Of a stretch of DNA of 64,000 nt, positions 9,492-18,282 are shown in pieces. This stretch comes from Pseudomonas sp. MM223 (GTDB lineage: Bacteria; Pseudomonadota; Gammaproteobacteria; Pseudomonadales; Pseudomonadaceae), in contig OX352322.1 of the NCBI GenBank assembly GCA_947090765.1, forward strand, positions 3,393,501 through 3,457,500. Direction: 5' to 3'. A program made the translations under genes and the position numbers. Numbering within the stretch: the stretch's first letter is position 1; each line of letters starts with the position of its first letter. Below the pieces are notes generated by a model. That model was not told the DNA's origin. It saw only the letters and a program-made list of their open reading frames with translations, and ran no database searches.

Positions 9492-9851
9492 ACGACCCTC
9501 TTTATTATGCTTATTAACCAATCTTTCAACATCGCACTTTCAATAAGGCGGGTAGAGATCAGTGCGAGTACGCTTGGCAGTCCGTTCAAATTCGAACGTG
9601 AGTCAAAACCGGCACGCAGAATGTCCTGCTTCAAAAAGTTTTTTCGACATCGATGTCTCGAATGTCGCGCCGTGGTTCAACGTTAGGCCTTGATCCAGAG
9701 CGGGTCCAACGACATTTGTATGGCGCTAACCATTACCTGAAGTTATCAATCGGGCGCCAAGCCCCGTCACAGAGCCGCTGCGCATTTACCTGCAGGCGCC
9801 GAACAGGCTAGAGTGAGCCGATTGGCTAGACGAAGGACCTCGCCCCACCCC
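9492..9851. other. Divergent intergenic region, no gene
   Basis: 360 bp between the transporter operon and the LysR gene. I see no plausible ORF, REP or terminator. It must hold the promoters of both units; no specific operator can be assigned. Confidence 0.6.
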
Positions 9852-10832
9852 ATGGTCAGACACTCCGAACCCGATCAGACCCTGATCAAGATGCCCTCGC
9901 TGCGCGCGGTCAAAGTCTTCGTCGCCGCCGCCAAATACCAGAACTTCACCCGCGCGGCCGAAGCGTTGTGCGTGACCCAGGCGGCGGTCAGCCGGCAGAT
10001 TCGTGAGCTGGAGACCTACCTGGGCGCCGAGCTGTTCACCCGTGTGGGCCGTGCGGTGGAGTTGACCGTGGCCGGTTCGATCTTCTTCGATGCTGTGCAG
10101 TTATCGTTCGTCAACATCTCCCAGGCGGCCGAGCGTATCCGCAGCAACACCAACACCAAACACGTGGTCACCCTGTGCTGCTCACCGGCGTTTGCCGCGC
10201 TGTGGCTGGGGCCGCGCATGCCGAAATTCTTCGACGAAAACCCGGACATCGACATCAACCTGGTGACCACGCAAAACTTTTTGTCGATGGAGCCTGGGGT
10301 TCGGCCGGATATCTACATCACCAAGCTGGGCAAGGTGCAGGCGGGCTACAGCTCCCACCCGCTCAATCACGACGTAATCTACCCGGTGTGCACGCCGCAG
10401 TACCTGGCGCAACACCCTGAAGTGCGCACCCTGCTGGGGCTGCGCGATGGCACCTTGCTGAACCTCAGCCCCTATGGCCGCTCGCAGGTGGCCGAGCATG
10501 TGGACTGGAACGTGTGGCTGGCCTTTCATGACGTCGACCTGAAAAGCCGCGCCAACACCGCGCCGCACTTTTTCAATGCCAACGACTACAACCTGCTGGT
10601 GCAGTTGGCATTAGGGAACCAGGGTGTGGCGTTGGGTTGGCATCACCTGATTGCACCGCTGGTGGCGCAAGGGCTGCTGGTGCGGCCTGTTGAGCAGGAA
10701 CTGGTGTTGAAAGACACCTTCCACTTCCTGGCATTCAATGAAGACAAAGAGCATGACTCCAGTTGCCGGCGGTTACGGGACTGGTTGCTGGACGAGTTTC
10801 AGCCATTGCTCCAATCGTTGCGCACCCCCTGA
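9852..10832 (+). CDS. LysR-family transcriptional regulator (GcvA-like)
   Basis: 326 aa from ATG 9852 (an upstream GTG at 9813 and an internal ATG at 9891 are alternatives; AAGGA lies 14 nt before 9852). The N-terminal winged HTH reads MPSLRAVKVFVAAAKYQNFT, RAAEALCVTQAAVSRQIREL; the rest is a periplasmic-binding-like effector domain. It is divergent from the betaine-type transporter operon, which is the most likely target. Ligand unknown. Confidence 0.88.
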   Translation: MVRHSEPDQTLIKMPSLRAVKVFVAAAKYQNFTRAAEALCVTQAAVSRQIRELETYLGAELFTRVGRAVELTVAGSIFFDAVQLSFVNISQAAERIRSNTNTKHVVTLCCSPAFAALWLGPRMPKFFDENPDIDINLVTTQNFLSMEPGVRPDIYITKLGKVQAGYSSHPLNHDVIYPVCTPQYLAQHPEVRTLLGLRDGTLLNLSPYGRSQVAEHVDWNVWLAFHDVDLKSRANTAPHFFNANDYNLLVQLALGNQGVALGWHHLIAPLVAQGLLVRPVEQELVLKDTFHFLAFNEDKEHDSSCRRLRDWLLDEFQPLLQSLRTP

Positions 10833-10866
10833 ATAACAGCGCTCAAACCCCGGGGTTGTATTGAAC

Positions 10867-11598
10867 TTATTGCACCGGCAAGAAGTTCATCAGCAACAGG
10901 CTCTGCGCGTAGTTCAAGCCAATTCGTCTGTAGCGCTCGTCCAGCAGTTCAGCCAGCAAATCCAGCCGCGCAACGATCTTGCCAAACTCCACGGCAAAAC
11001 TCAGGTTGCTGCCCTCTTCCGAAATCTCGTTGGAAAACAGCAGCAACACCCCGTTGGCGTCCTGCCGTTGGCTGAGCATCCAGGTGGCCTTTTCGATATT
11101 GCGCGCCGCGTTGTTGATGAACAGCGGGTCGAGGGTATCGGTCATGTAGAACTCGGTACGCCCGCCGTGAGCCGTGACTAACATACTGCCGATGGCATAG
11201 ATGAACGCACCTACCCGGTCACCGCGAAACTCCGGGCTCAGGGCATAGCTCAAGGCCGCGAGGTCACGGCGGTTGCCCAGTTGCGGCAGTGGCTGGCGTT
11301 GTTCGATGGCCATGCGGATCTGGCGCTCGGCCGTGGCGGCATCCACGTAACCCGACATTTTCCACTGGTTGGGGTTGCGCAGGTACAGCTTGTTCATCAG
11401 CAGGTACAGGCTTTGCAGGTTGTCGCGCATGGCCAGCGTGGCCATGCGGTCGACGCTGGTCTGGAACAGCTCACTGGGTTTGCCGTTGCCGAACTGGCTG
11501 ACGATATCGCGGCCTTGCTCCTGGGTGCAGGCGCACAGGCATGTGAAGGCGCCTACCAACAGCAGGCGGGAGAAGAAATTGGGGTAGCTTGCAACCAT
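10867..11598 (-). CDS. Putative lipoprotein of unknown function
   Basis: 243 aa from MVASYPNFF. A hydrophobic signal segment ends in LCAC, with Cys24 as probable lipidation site. No catalytic motif recognised; the rest is soluble and alpha-helical in character (QRQPLPQLGNRRDLAALSYA, FVYAIGS-like stretches). Convergent with the LysR gene (34 bp apart). Function not known to me. Confidence 0.72.
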   Translation of the reverse strand: MVASYPNFFSRLLLVGAFTCLCACTQEQGRDIVSQFGNGKPSELFQTSVDRMATLAMRDNLQSLYLLMNKLYLRNPNQWKMSGYVDAATAERQIRMAIEQRQPLPQLGNRRDLAALSYALSPEFRGDRVGAFIYAIGSMLVTAHGGRTEFYMTDTLDPLFINNAARNIEKATWMLSQRQDANGVLLLFSNEISEEGSNLSFAVEFGKIVARLDLLAELLDERYRRIGLNYAQSLLLMNFLPVQ

Positions 11599-11703
11599 CG
11601 GCACCGGGTCGATATTCGGCGGCTGCATTGGGGATCAGAGCAGCCTGGCCAAGCATAGAGCCCGGAAACTGGAAAAAGTGCGGTTGGTGGGATATCGAAA
11701 ACC

Positions 11704-11802
11704 TGTACTGGCCTCTTCGCGGGTAAACCCGCTCCCACACTGATCGAGGTAGCACCCCAGGCCAGTGTAGGAGCGGGTTTACCCGCGAAGAGGCCAGTAC
11801 AA
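11704..11802. repeat. REP pair (inverted)
   Basis: GGCCTCTTCGCGGGTAAACC on the left arm and its complement on the right, with a spacer of about 22 bp: the classic P. putida REP unit in tail-to-tail arrangement. Lies downstream of the hisN-like gene and upstream of the lipoprotein gene. Confidence 0.93.
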
Positions 11803-11814
11803 GCGACACAATAC

Positions 11815-12606
11815 TTACATGGCGTGGCGCAACATCTCCACCACCTGCGCATGCAGCGCCGGGTCACCACAGGCCACGACGCACCCGCCATTCTGTGCAC
11901 TGCTGCCATCCCAGGCAGTGATCACCCCACCCGCCCCTTCGATGATCGGCATCAGCGCTTGCACGTCATACGGCTGCAAGCTGGCCTCGACAATCACATC
12001 GACAAACCCCGACGCCAGCATGCAGTAGGCATAGCAATCACCGCCATAACGCATCAACCGTGCCTGGCCAGCAACAGCCTCAAACGCAGCCTTGCGCTCG
12101 GCGGTATCGAACATATCGGGCGTGGTGCACATCAGCGTGGCTGAAGCCAGGTCGGCGCAGGCACGGGTTTTCAGCGGCGTACCGCTGCGCCAGGCGCCTT
12201 CAGGGGTGCCGACAAAGCGTTCGCCGGTGAATGGCTGGTTCATTACGCCAACCACGGGGCGTTCGCCGTCGTTCAGAGCGATCAGCGTGCCCCACAGTGG
12301 CAAGCCTGTGATGAAGGCGCGGGTACCGTCGATAGGGTCAAGTACCCAGGTCAACGGGCTGCTGCCAACAGCTACGCCCGCCTCTTCACCCAGGATACCG
12401 TGGTCGGGGTAGCGAGCCTGGATCAGCGCGCGCATGGCGTCCTCGGCCGCCTTGTCTGCCACAGTCACCGGGTCGTACAGGCGCCCACCCTTGTCCTCGA
12501 CATCCAGGCTGGCGCGAAAGTATGGCGTGATCGCCACGGCGGCAGCATCGGCCAACTGTTCGGCGAAGGCGCGAAATTCGCCGATCTGTTCAGCACTCAG
12601 GGACAT
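11815..12606 (-). CDS. hisN: HisN-type histidinol-phosphatase (inositol monophosphatase family)
   Basis: 263 aa from MSLSAEQIGE. Mg2+-dependent phosphatase of the IMPase fold: GEE (73-75) and DPIDGTR (90-96) supply the metal ligands, with a further QPYDVQA aspartate near the C-terminus. The DPIDGTRAFITGLPLWGTLI segment matches the HisN subgroup rather than SuhB or CysQ, so histidinol-phosphate hydrolysis in histidine synthesis is the likely activity; another sugar-phosphate substrate is possible. Monocistronic. Confidence 0.85.
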   Translation of the reverse strand: MSLSAEQIGEFRAFAEQLADAAAVAITPYFRASLDVEDKGGRLYDPVTVADKAAEDAMRALIQARYPDHGILGEEAGVAVGSSPLTWVLDPIDGTRAFITGLPLWGTLIALNDGERPVVGVMNQPFTGERFVGTPEGAWRSGTPLKTRACADLASATLMCTTPDMFDTAERKAAFEAVAGQARLMRYGGDCYAYCMLASGFVDVIVEASLQPYDVQALMPIIEGAGGVITAWDGSSAQNGGCVVACGDPALHAQVVEMLRHAM

Positions 12607-12680
12607 GGGACAGGCCTCGTGACAATGATGGGGCACGCATCATACCCGACACGCGGCGCCAGCCGCACTCAGGCAGGTAC

Positions 12681-13247
12681 TCAAACCGCCGTCAGGTGCT
12701 CATACAGGATGGTTGCGCCTACCAGCATCAGCACGATGCCGCCAATGATCTCGGCACGCTTGCCTACTACCGAGCCCAACGCCCGGCCAAGCATGGTGCC
12801 GATGGTGACCATGGTCATGGTCGCCAGGCCGATTGCGGCAGCGGCTACCCAGATGTTCACATCGACAAACGCCAGACCAATGCCTACCGCCAGTGCATCG
12901 ATACTGGTCGCTACCGCCGTCACCGCCAAAATCCAGAACGCGTGCTGGCTTTGCTTTTCTTCCTCTTCTTCTTCCGGCTTCAGGCCGGCATGCACCATGT
13001 GCGCGCCCAGCAATAGCAGCAAGACAAAGGCAATCCAGTGGTCCCATTGTTCAACGTACTGGCTGGCCGCCTGGCCCAGCAACCAGCCGATGACAGGGGT
13101 AATGGCTTCGATGACACCAAAGATCAGGCCGGTGCGCAGGGCTTCGGCCAAGCGTGGTTTGTGCAGGCTGGAACCTTTGCCGATGGCGGCCGCGAAGGCA
13201 TCCGTGGACATGGCGAAGGCAAGCAAAACGAGGGAAATGGGATTCAA
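12681..13247 (-). CDS. mntP: Manganese efflux pump MntP
   Basis: 188 aa, six hydrophobic helices in two related triplets, each holding the aspartate-bearing motif of the family ([16 protein letters not shown] at the N-terminus and [16 protein letters not shown] in the second half). Exports Mn2+ across the inner membrane. A glutamate-rich cytoplasmic loop (PEEEEEEK) separates the halves. Preceded by a yybP-ykoY riboswitch, the usual Mn2+ sensor for this gene. Confidence 0.95.
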   Translation of the reverse strand: MNPISLVLLAFAMSTDAFAAAIGKGSSLHKPRLAEALRTGLIFGVIEAITPVIGWLLGQAASQYVEQWDHWIAFVLLLLLGAHMVHAGLKPEEEEEEKQSQHAFWILAVTAVATSIDALAVGIGLAFVDVNIWVAAAAIGLATMTMVTIGTMLGRALGSVVGKRAEIIGGIVLMLVGATILYEHLTAV

Positions 13248-13307
13248 CGATCAGGCTCCGCCGGGCAACGAGTCAACGACAGCTATCTGCAGGCCCGGCT
13301 TGGCCAC

Positions 13308-13425
13308 AGAAAGGTCGTTGGTCTCGCCAATCCGGTTGGATGCACAGGCCATGGCAGGTTGCCAAATGTGTTGACCAGTGCGCCTTCGCAGGGGCGCGAA
13401 GGCAGGCTACTCCCCAAAGAGTGTG
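13308..13425 (-). ncRNA. yybP-ykoY manganese riboswitch upstream of mntP
   Basis: The minus strand reads CTTTGGGGAGTAGCCTGCC, the conserved L1 loop of this riboswitch, then a strong GCCTTCGC/GCGAAGGC hairpin (P2), then GTCAACACATTTGGC and GGCGAGACC, the second conserved half. It lies 60-180 nt ahead of the mntP start, as in known examples. Mn2+ binding should promote mntP expression. Boundaries are approximate. Confidence 0.87.
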
Positions 13426-13537
13426 GCGATGATACCAGCGCCAGGTGAAAAAAGCGTGAATGGTTTTACCAGGCGCACACGGGTCTAGACTGAACAGAAC
13501 CAGGTAACCGGGGGGCTGCCACACGTGGAGGTGTGAG

Positions 13538-14428
13538 ATGAGCCAGTTCAAGCGCTTGTTCGTCATGCTCGGCCCGCAGATGCGCCATACGCCAGCGCTG
13601 CAACGCGCGGCGGCGCTGGCGGAGTCCAGCGGTGCACTGCTGGATATCAATGTGTTTGTCGACGATGTCGACACCTTTGGCTTGATGAGCGATGGCCGCG
13701 AGCGTGAGCGGCTGCTCAGTGACAACCGTCAGTGGCTGGCGGATGAGGCTGAACAACTGGGCAATGCCGGCCTGGATGTATCCACCGAATTATTGCTGAC
13801 CCGCGACCCGCTGCGCAGTGCGCTGGAGCGGGTCGAGCGGCTGGGTTGCGACCTGCTGGTCAAGGACGTGCAGCACGAACCGGTGCTAAAACGCCTGTTG
13901 GTCACGCCGCTGGATTGGCAGTTGCTCAAGGACAGCCCAATTGCCGTGCACCTGGTCAGCGACATCCGCCTGCCCCTGCCCCGACAAATTGCCGCAGCTG
14001 TGGACCTGAACAGCCACGGTGCTGGCGAACACCTGGATGAGCAGGTGATCCACTGCGCCCATGCCTTGGCCCTGCAATGCGACGCTGAGCTGCACCTGCT
14101 GCATGTGTGCGACGCGTCCAAAACCCATATTGCCGACTTCGGCGCCGGCACGGTGACCATGCCCGGGTTTGATGGCAGCGTGCGTACTGCACAGCGTGCG
14201 GCGTTCAATCGCCTGGGCGACCATCACCAGGTCCCGCTGGAGCGCCGGCACTTCCTGGAAGGCGCAGCGATCAGGGCCATTGCCCAGTTTGTCGGCCACA
14301 ACAGGGCAGATGTGATCGTGATGGGCAGTCACCGGCATGACGCCATGCAGACGTTCCTGGGCGGGACCACGGCGCATGTGCTGGAGCATCCGCTGTGTAA
14401 TGTGCTGGCGATCAAGGCGGTCCGCTGA
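13538..14428 (+). CDS. Tandem universal stress protein (UspE-like)
   Basis: 296 aa with two UspA-like domains (about 1-145 and 150-296). The second ends in the nucleotide-binding signature VIVMGSHRHDAMQTFLGGTT followed by hydrophobic VLEHPLCNVLAIK. GGAGG sits 8 nt before the ATG. Cytoplasmic stress-survival protein by family; specific role unknown. Divergent from mntP, separate promoter. Confidence 0.88.
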   Translation: MSQFKRLFVMLGPQMRHTPALQRAAALAESSGALLDINVFVDDVDTFGLMSDGRERERLLSDNRQWLADEAEQLGNAGLDVSTELLLTRDPLRSALERVERLGCDLLVKDVQHEPVLKRLLVTPLDWQLLKDSPIAVHLVSDIRLPLPRQIAAAVDLNSHGAGEHLDEQVIHCAHALALQCDAELHLLHVCDASKTHIADFGAGTVTMPGFDGSVRTAQRAAFNRLGDHHQVPLERRHFLEGAAIRAIAQFVGHNRADVIVMGSHRHDAMQTFLGGTTAHVLEHPLCNVLAIKAVR

Positions 14429-14443
14429 TTTCTGGTATACCTG

Positions 14444-14543
14444 AACCGGCCTCTTCGCGGGTAAACCTGCTCCCACAAGGACATCACCGAGCCTGAGGGC
14501 ATCGATTTACTTGTGGGAGCGGGTTAACCCGCGAAGAAACCAG
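14444..14543. repeat. REP pair (inverted)
   Basis: ACCGGCCTCTTCGCGGGTAA and its near-complement flank a spacer of about 30 bp after the universal stress gene. The loop arms carry small differences (AACCTGC, TTAACCC), so the two units have begun to diverge. Confidence 0.9.
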
Positions 14544-14594
14544 CGCAATTTTTTCACGCCTGGTATCTGGTACACCAGTACCACACAAAAAGAA

Positions 14595-14620
14595 TGCATT
14601 TGATAATGATTCGTAGTAAT
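14595..14620 (+). promoter_or_regulatory. Putative Fur box upstream of TonB-dependent receptor
   Basis: TTTGATAATGATTCGTAGTA contains GATAATGAT, the first half of the Fur consensus GATAATGATAATCATTATC, with a degenerate second half, about 57-82 bp before the receptor start. Iron repression of the receptor is expected for the family. Confidence 0.5.
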
Positions 14621-14676
14621 TTCGCGACGCTTCCTTACCCTCTCCCTCAGCGCCCTACTCCAGGATCGTACCGTCG

Positions 14677-16812
14677 ATGCGTCGCACGTTCGTTTCGCTT
14701 TGTGTGCTTCATGCTGTCTCCCCAATGGCCTTTGCCGAGGCTGAACCGCTCAGCGACCCGGCCCAGATAGAACTCCAGGCACTGAGCATTACCAGTACTG
14801 CCGACAGTGAACGCGCCGATGGCCCGGTCCAAGGCTACAAGGCCAGCCGCTCGGCCAGTGCCACCCGCACCGACACGGCGCTGCACGAAACGCCGCAATC
14901 GGTCAGCGTAGTGCCCAAGGACGTGCTGGAAGACACCGGCGCCACGCGCCTGCAGGACGGCCTGGACTACGCCGGTGGTGTCGGCCGCGCCAACAACTTT
15001 GGCGGCCAGGGCCTGACCACATTCACCGTGCGTGGCTTCACTACCGGCGAGTTCTACCGCAATGGCTTCCCGATCAACCGTGGTTACCCCAACGCCCCGG
15101 ATGCCAATACCGTCGAGCGCCTGGAGGTAATCCGTGGCCCGGCCACCAGCCTGTATGGCCGTGGCGACCCAGGCGGCACCTTCAACGTGGTCAGCAAACA
15201 GCCGCTGCCAGAATCGAAGGTCACACTGGGCAGCCAGTTCGATGACCAGGGCATGCACCGCGCCACCCTGGACGCCACCGGGCCGCTGAACCAGGACGGC
15301 TCGCTGGCTTACCGCCTGAACGTGCTGGGCGAAGGTGGTGATAGCTTTCGCGATGACGTGGAAAGCGAGCGCTATGATGTGGCACCAGTTATCAGCTGGC
15401 AGGTCAATGACGTCACGAAGATCATCTTCGAAGGCGACTTCATGCGTAACAACCACCCACTCGACCGCGGCCTGACCCGGTTGCCTGGCCAGGTCGGAAC
15501 AGCCTCCCGCGATACCAATATCTGGGAAAAAGGCAGCGACAACCTGCTGCACAACGACAACAACATGGCCCAATTGCGTTTCGAGCACTTGCTCAACGAC
15601 AACTGGACCCTGGGCGGTGGCATGCAGTGGCTGGACGGCTCGCTCAAAGGCAATGCCGTGGAAGCCAATGGCTTGCAAGCTGACGGCCGCACCCTCGGGC
15701 GCAACTTCAACTACCGCAAGCTGGAGTGGACCGACCGCGATTACCAGTTCAACCTTACCGGCCACTTCGACACCGGCGGTTTCGCCCACACGCTGCTGAC
15801 CGGTATCGAGTACGAAGACTACGACTACAACTCGATTATCCAGCGCTCGGCCGCCGGCGCTGCTGCTTATCCGATCGATATTTTCGACCCGGTTCTGGGC
15901 CAGGCGCGTCCTGCGCTGACCCGTACCACCACCCACGACAAGGAAAACCTCAAGACCTGGGCCTTCTTCGTCCAGGACCAGGTAGCCCTGACCGAGCGGT
16001 TAAAGGCCCTGGCAGGTGTGCGTTTCGAGCGCTTCGAGCACGACTACGTCAACAAACTCAGCGCAGCGGGTGACTTCAACAAGGGCGAGAACGGCGTCAC
16101 TCCGCGTTTCGGCCTGCTTTACGACCTGACCGACACCGTCGCGGTCTATGCCAACACCGCGCGCTCGTTCAAGCCCAACAGCGGCGCACCTGCCGGCGCC
16201 ACAGGGCGTGGTTTCGACCCGGAAAAAGGCAAGTCATACGAACTGGGTGTGAAATGGGAAGCGCTTGATCGTCAGCTAAGCGTCGATGCGGCGATCTACC
16301 ATATCGTCAAGGAAAACGTGCTGACGCGCGACCCGGTTGACCCCAACTACAGTGTCGCAGCTGGCCAGGTACGCAGCCGCGGCCTGGACATCAACATCGC
16401 TGGCAACATCACGCCAGAGTGGCGCGTGATCGGTGGGTACGCTTATGTCGACGCCGAAGTTACCAAGGACAACCGCTTGCCCACCGGCACCCGCCTGGCA
16501 AACATTCCACGTAACAGCTTCAGCCTGCTCAACACCTATGAATTCCAGGACGGCTTTGCCAAAGGCCTTGGTCTTGGTCTTGGGGTGAAATACGTGGATG
16601 ACCGCAATGGCCAGACCGAGGCGGTCACCTACAACATGGACCAGTACACCGTGGTTGACCTGCTGAGCTTCTACAAAGTCAACGAACACGTTCGCCTGAA
16701 CCTGGATGTGAAGAACCTGTTCAACAAGGAATACGACGAAGGTGCATTCAACACCTACGCCTACCCGGGTGCGCCGCGCACGGTGCAGGCTGGGGTTTCC
16801 TATACATTCTGA
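14677..16812 (+). CDS. TonB-dependent siderophore receptor
   Basis: 711 aa outer-membrane receptor. Signal peptide about 1-20 (cleavage near AFA-EAE); plug domain from about 65 (ALHETPQSVSVVPKDVLED, then DGLDYAGGV, VRGF, VERLEVIRGPATSLYGRGDP), then a 22-strand barrel ending in the canonical terminal aromatic strand VQAGVSYTF. No N-terminal secretin/STN signalling domain, so it probably does not act through a dedicated sigma/anti-sigma pair. Ferrisiderophore ligand not assignable. AGGA lies 11 nt before the ATG. Confidence 0.93.
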   Translation: MRRTFVSLCVLHAVSPMAFAEAEPLSDPAQIELQALSITSTADSERADGPVQGYKASRSASATRTDTALHETPQSVSVVPKDVLEDTGATRLQDGLDYAGGVGRANNFGGQGLTTFTVRGFTTGEFYRNGFPINRGYPNAPDANTVERLEVIRGPATSLYGRGDPGGTFNVVSKQPLPESKVTLGSQFDDQGMHRATLDATGPLNQDGSLAYRLNVLGEGGDSFRDDVESERYDVAPVISWQVNDVTKIIFEGDFMRNNHPLDRGLTRLPGQVGTASRDTNIWEKGSDNLLHNDNNMAQLRFEHLLNDNWTLGGGMQWLDGSLKGNAVEANGLQADGRTLGRNFNYRKLEWTDRDYQFNLTGHFDTGGFAHTLLTGIEYEDYDYNSIIQRSAAGAAAYPIDIFDPVLGQARPALTRTTTHDKENLKTWAFFVQDQVALTERLKALAGVRFERFEHDYVNKLSAAGDFNKGENGVTPRFGLLYDLTDTVAVYANTARSFKPNSGAPAGATGRGFDPEKGKSYELGVKWEALDRQLSVDAAIYHIVKENVLTRDPVDPNYSVAAGQVRSRGLDINIAGNITPEWRVIGGYAYVDAEVTKDNRLPTGTRLANIPRNSFSLLNTYEFQDGFAKGLGLGLGVKYVDDRNGQTEAVTYNMDQYTVVDLLSFYKVNEHVRLNLDVKNLFNKEYDEGAFNTYAYPGAPRTVQAGVSYTF

Positions 16813-16815
16813 ATG

Positions 16816-16938
16816 GCCGGGGCTGCTGTGCAGCCCATCGCCGGCAAGCCAGCTCCCACAGGTACTGCACATGACTTCAGGGCAATGTGGGCGGTGTGGG
16901 AGCTGGCTTGCCGGCGATGGGCCGCACAGCGGCCCTTT
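16816..16938. repeat. REP pair of the GCCGGCAAGCCAGCTCCCAC type
   Basis: CATCGCCGGCAAGCCAGCTC and its complement bracket a spacer of about 30 bp, flanked outward by GCTGTGCAGCC and GGCCGCACAGCGGCC hairpins. Lies between convergent receptor and pagL genes and can end both transcripts. Confidence 0.92.
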
Positions 16939-16941
16939 GCG

Positions 16942-17463
16942 TCAGAAGCCCTTGCTGTAGAACAGCGAGTACGACTCGATCCCGTCGTTAGGCTGCTTGA
17001 TCCCTGCATTGGAATAATGCATCGCACGAATCCCGACTTTCTGCTCCCCTGGTAGCTTCAGGCCGAAACCAATGCGGTCTTCGAAGTTGACCGACGACCC
17101 CATGCGCTGGTCACCCACCTCTGTCTTGGAAAACGCTGCCAGACCAATGCCGGCCTCGATGTACGGCGTGTAGGTGAAACCACTGAACTCGTAAGTGAAC
17201 ACCGGGCTGAACGACAGCGAGTGCGCACCACTGGCATCACCGCCTTCCCAGTAGGTGTAGGCAGCATCCCAGTAACCAGTCACATAACCAGTGCTGCTTT
17301 CCAGCCATTTCTTGTCCCAGTCGAACGACAGGCCAATACGGTAGGTCATGTCACCTTGACTGGTGGCGCCAACGGCGCCGGATACCTGCGCGGCCTGGGC
17401 CAGGTTGGCCCCTGCAAAGGCCAGCACTGCAGCGGCCAGCGATGCTGCTAGACGGGTTTTCAT
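16942..17463 (-). CDS. pagL: Lipid A 3-O-deacylase (PagL-type acyloxyacyl hydrolase)
   Basis: 173 aa from MKTRLAASLA; signal peptide cleaved near AQA-AQV (24). An eight-strand outer-membrane barrel is expected. The motif HYSNAG places His149, Ser151 and Asn152, with Glu163 in NDGIE: the His/Ser/Glu spacing (+2, +14) equals that of the P. aeruginosa PagL triad His126-Ser128-Glu140. It would remove the 3-position acyl chain from lipid A and so alter LPS recognition. The longer in-frame 5' extension is not protein-like and was not used. Ends on an aromatic residue (SKGF), as barrels do. Confidence 0.87.
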   Translation of the reverse strand: MKTRLAASLAAAVLAFAGANLAQAAQVSGAVGATSQGDMTYRIGLSFDWDKKWLESSTGYVTGYWDAAYTYWEGGDASGAHSLSFSPVFTYEFSGFTYTPYIEAGIGLAAFSKTEVGDQRMGSSVNFEDRIGFGLKLPGEQKVGIRAMHYSNAGIKQPNDGIESYSLFYSKGF

Positions 17464-17524
17464 CAACGACTCTCCTGATGGTCTACACGGCAAGCGGGGG
17501 CTTTGGCCCCTCGATCTTTTAGGG

Positions 17525-17549
17525 TGACCGGTGCATCCGGCACCGGTCA
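17525..17549. other. Perfect 10-bp inverted repeat upstream of pagL
   Basis: TGACCGGTGC-ATCCG-GCACCGGTCA, a perfect stem, 62 bp before the pagL start. On the plus strand a T-run follows some 15 nt later. It could be a stem-loop in the pagL leader or an operator. Confidence 0.5.
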
Positions 17550-17670
17550 TAAGAAGTAATAGTTTTTTGATTATTGTCCAGATAATCAGAAAGTTGAAAG
17601 TGAATTGCCACTATTGGCTAATTCGCTTGCTCAAGATGCTTCGGCAAGGGCCGGATCAAATACTCCGCCA

Positions 17671-17696
17671 GCCAAGAGTACACCTGTACTCTTGGC
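17671..17696. terminator. 11-bp stem-loop after the small secreted-protein gene
   Basis: GCCAAGAGTAC-loop-GTACTCTTGGC, a perfect 11-bp stem 10 bp beyond the stop of the gene at 17706. No T-run follows on the minus strand, so it is better seen as a 3'-end stabilising or Rho-assisted element than a classic intrinsic terminator. Confidence 0.5.
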
Positions 17697-17705
17697 CGTT
17701 TTCCG

Positions 17706-18149
17706 TCAACGCCAGTTCAGGCTCACCGTTGCAGGAGCCTTCCCGTTTACGGTCACCATTTGCTGCACCGTCTGCCCTTGGGCGTTGCCAGTGACTTTGT
17801 ACTTGCCAGGAGGCAACTGCACATACAGCAGCGGCCCGGCATCCATGACACTGATTACGGGCTGGCCTTGGGCGCTCTGGATGTCGACATTGGCACCGCT
17901 CTCGAATTTGCCTTCCGGCCCGGTAGAGAGCCCTATATGCAAGTCGTAGCCCGGTGTCTTGCGCAAGGCATTGGCCTCATCCTGGCCGATGCCACCCTGG
18001 AGAAAACGCACGCCGTTCTGTTCCTGCGGTTGCAGCTGAACAGCCTGCATGTCGATGGGGGCATTGAGATCGGCGGCGGCAGCCAGCGTCCATGGCATCG
18101 CCAGGGTGATCAGCAATGCCGCGCCGAGGGCATAGTGATGGTTACGCAT
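17706..18149 (-). CDS. Small secreted protein with carboxypeptidase-regulatory-like fold
   Basis: 147 aa; signal peptide about 1-25 (LAAAADLN). The C-terminal half (SVMDAGPLLYVQLPPGKYKVTG to MVTVNGKAPATVSLNWR) reads as a beta-sandwich of the carboxypeptidase-regulatory/PEGA type, where LPPGKYKV is the hallmark turn. Probably periplasmic. No enzyme motif. Function unknown; similar proteins are common beside stress genes in Pseudomonas. Confidence 0.75.
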   Translation of the reverse strand: MRNHHYALGAALLITLAMPWTLAAAADLNAPIDMQAVQLQPQEQNGVRFLQGGIGQDEANALRKTPGYDLHIGLSTGPEGKFESGANVDIQSAQGQPVISVMDAGPLLYVQLPPGKYKVTGNAQGQTVQQMVTVNGKAPATVSLNWR

Positions 18150-18282
18150 GGTACGACCCTCCTTTCGAGGATGGCTTACCTAATATCTGATCCTTCAGGC
18201 GCAACGGCGTTCTGGCTGATCCGTGGTTAGGGTCGTGACATTCGGCACTAACCCATCAAACGAACATACATTTATATAACAT

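Noticed and set aside
14647..15936. 429-codon frame opposite the TonB-dependent receptor
   Set aside because: Shadow of a certain gene; valine/alanine/glutamine-rich sequence without motifs.
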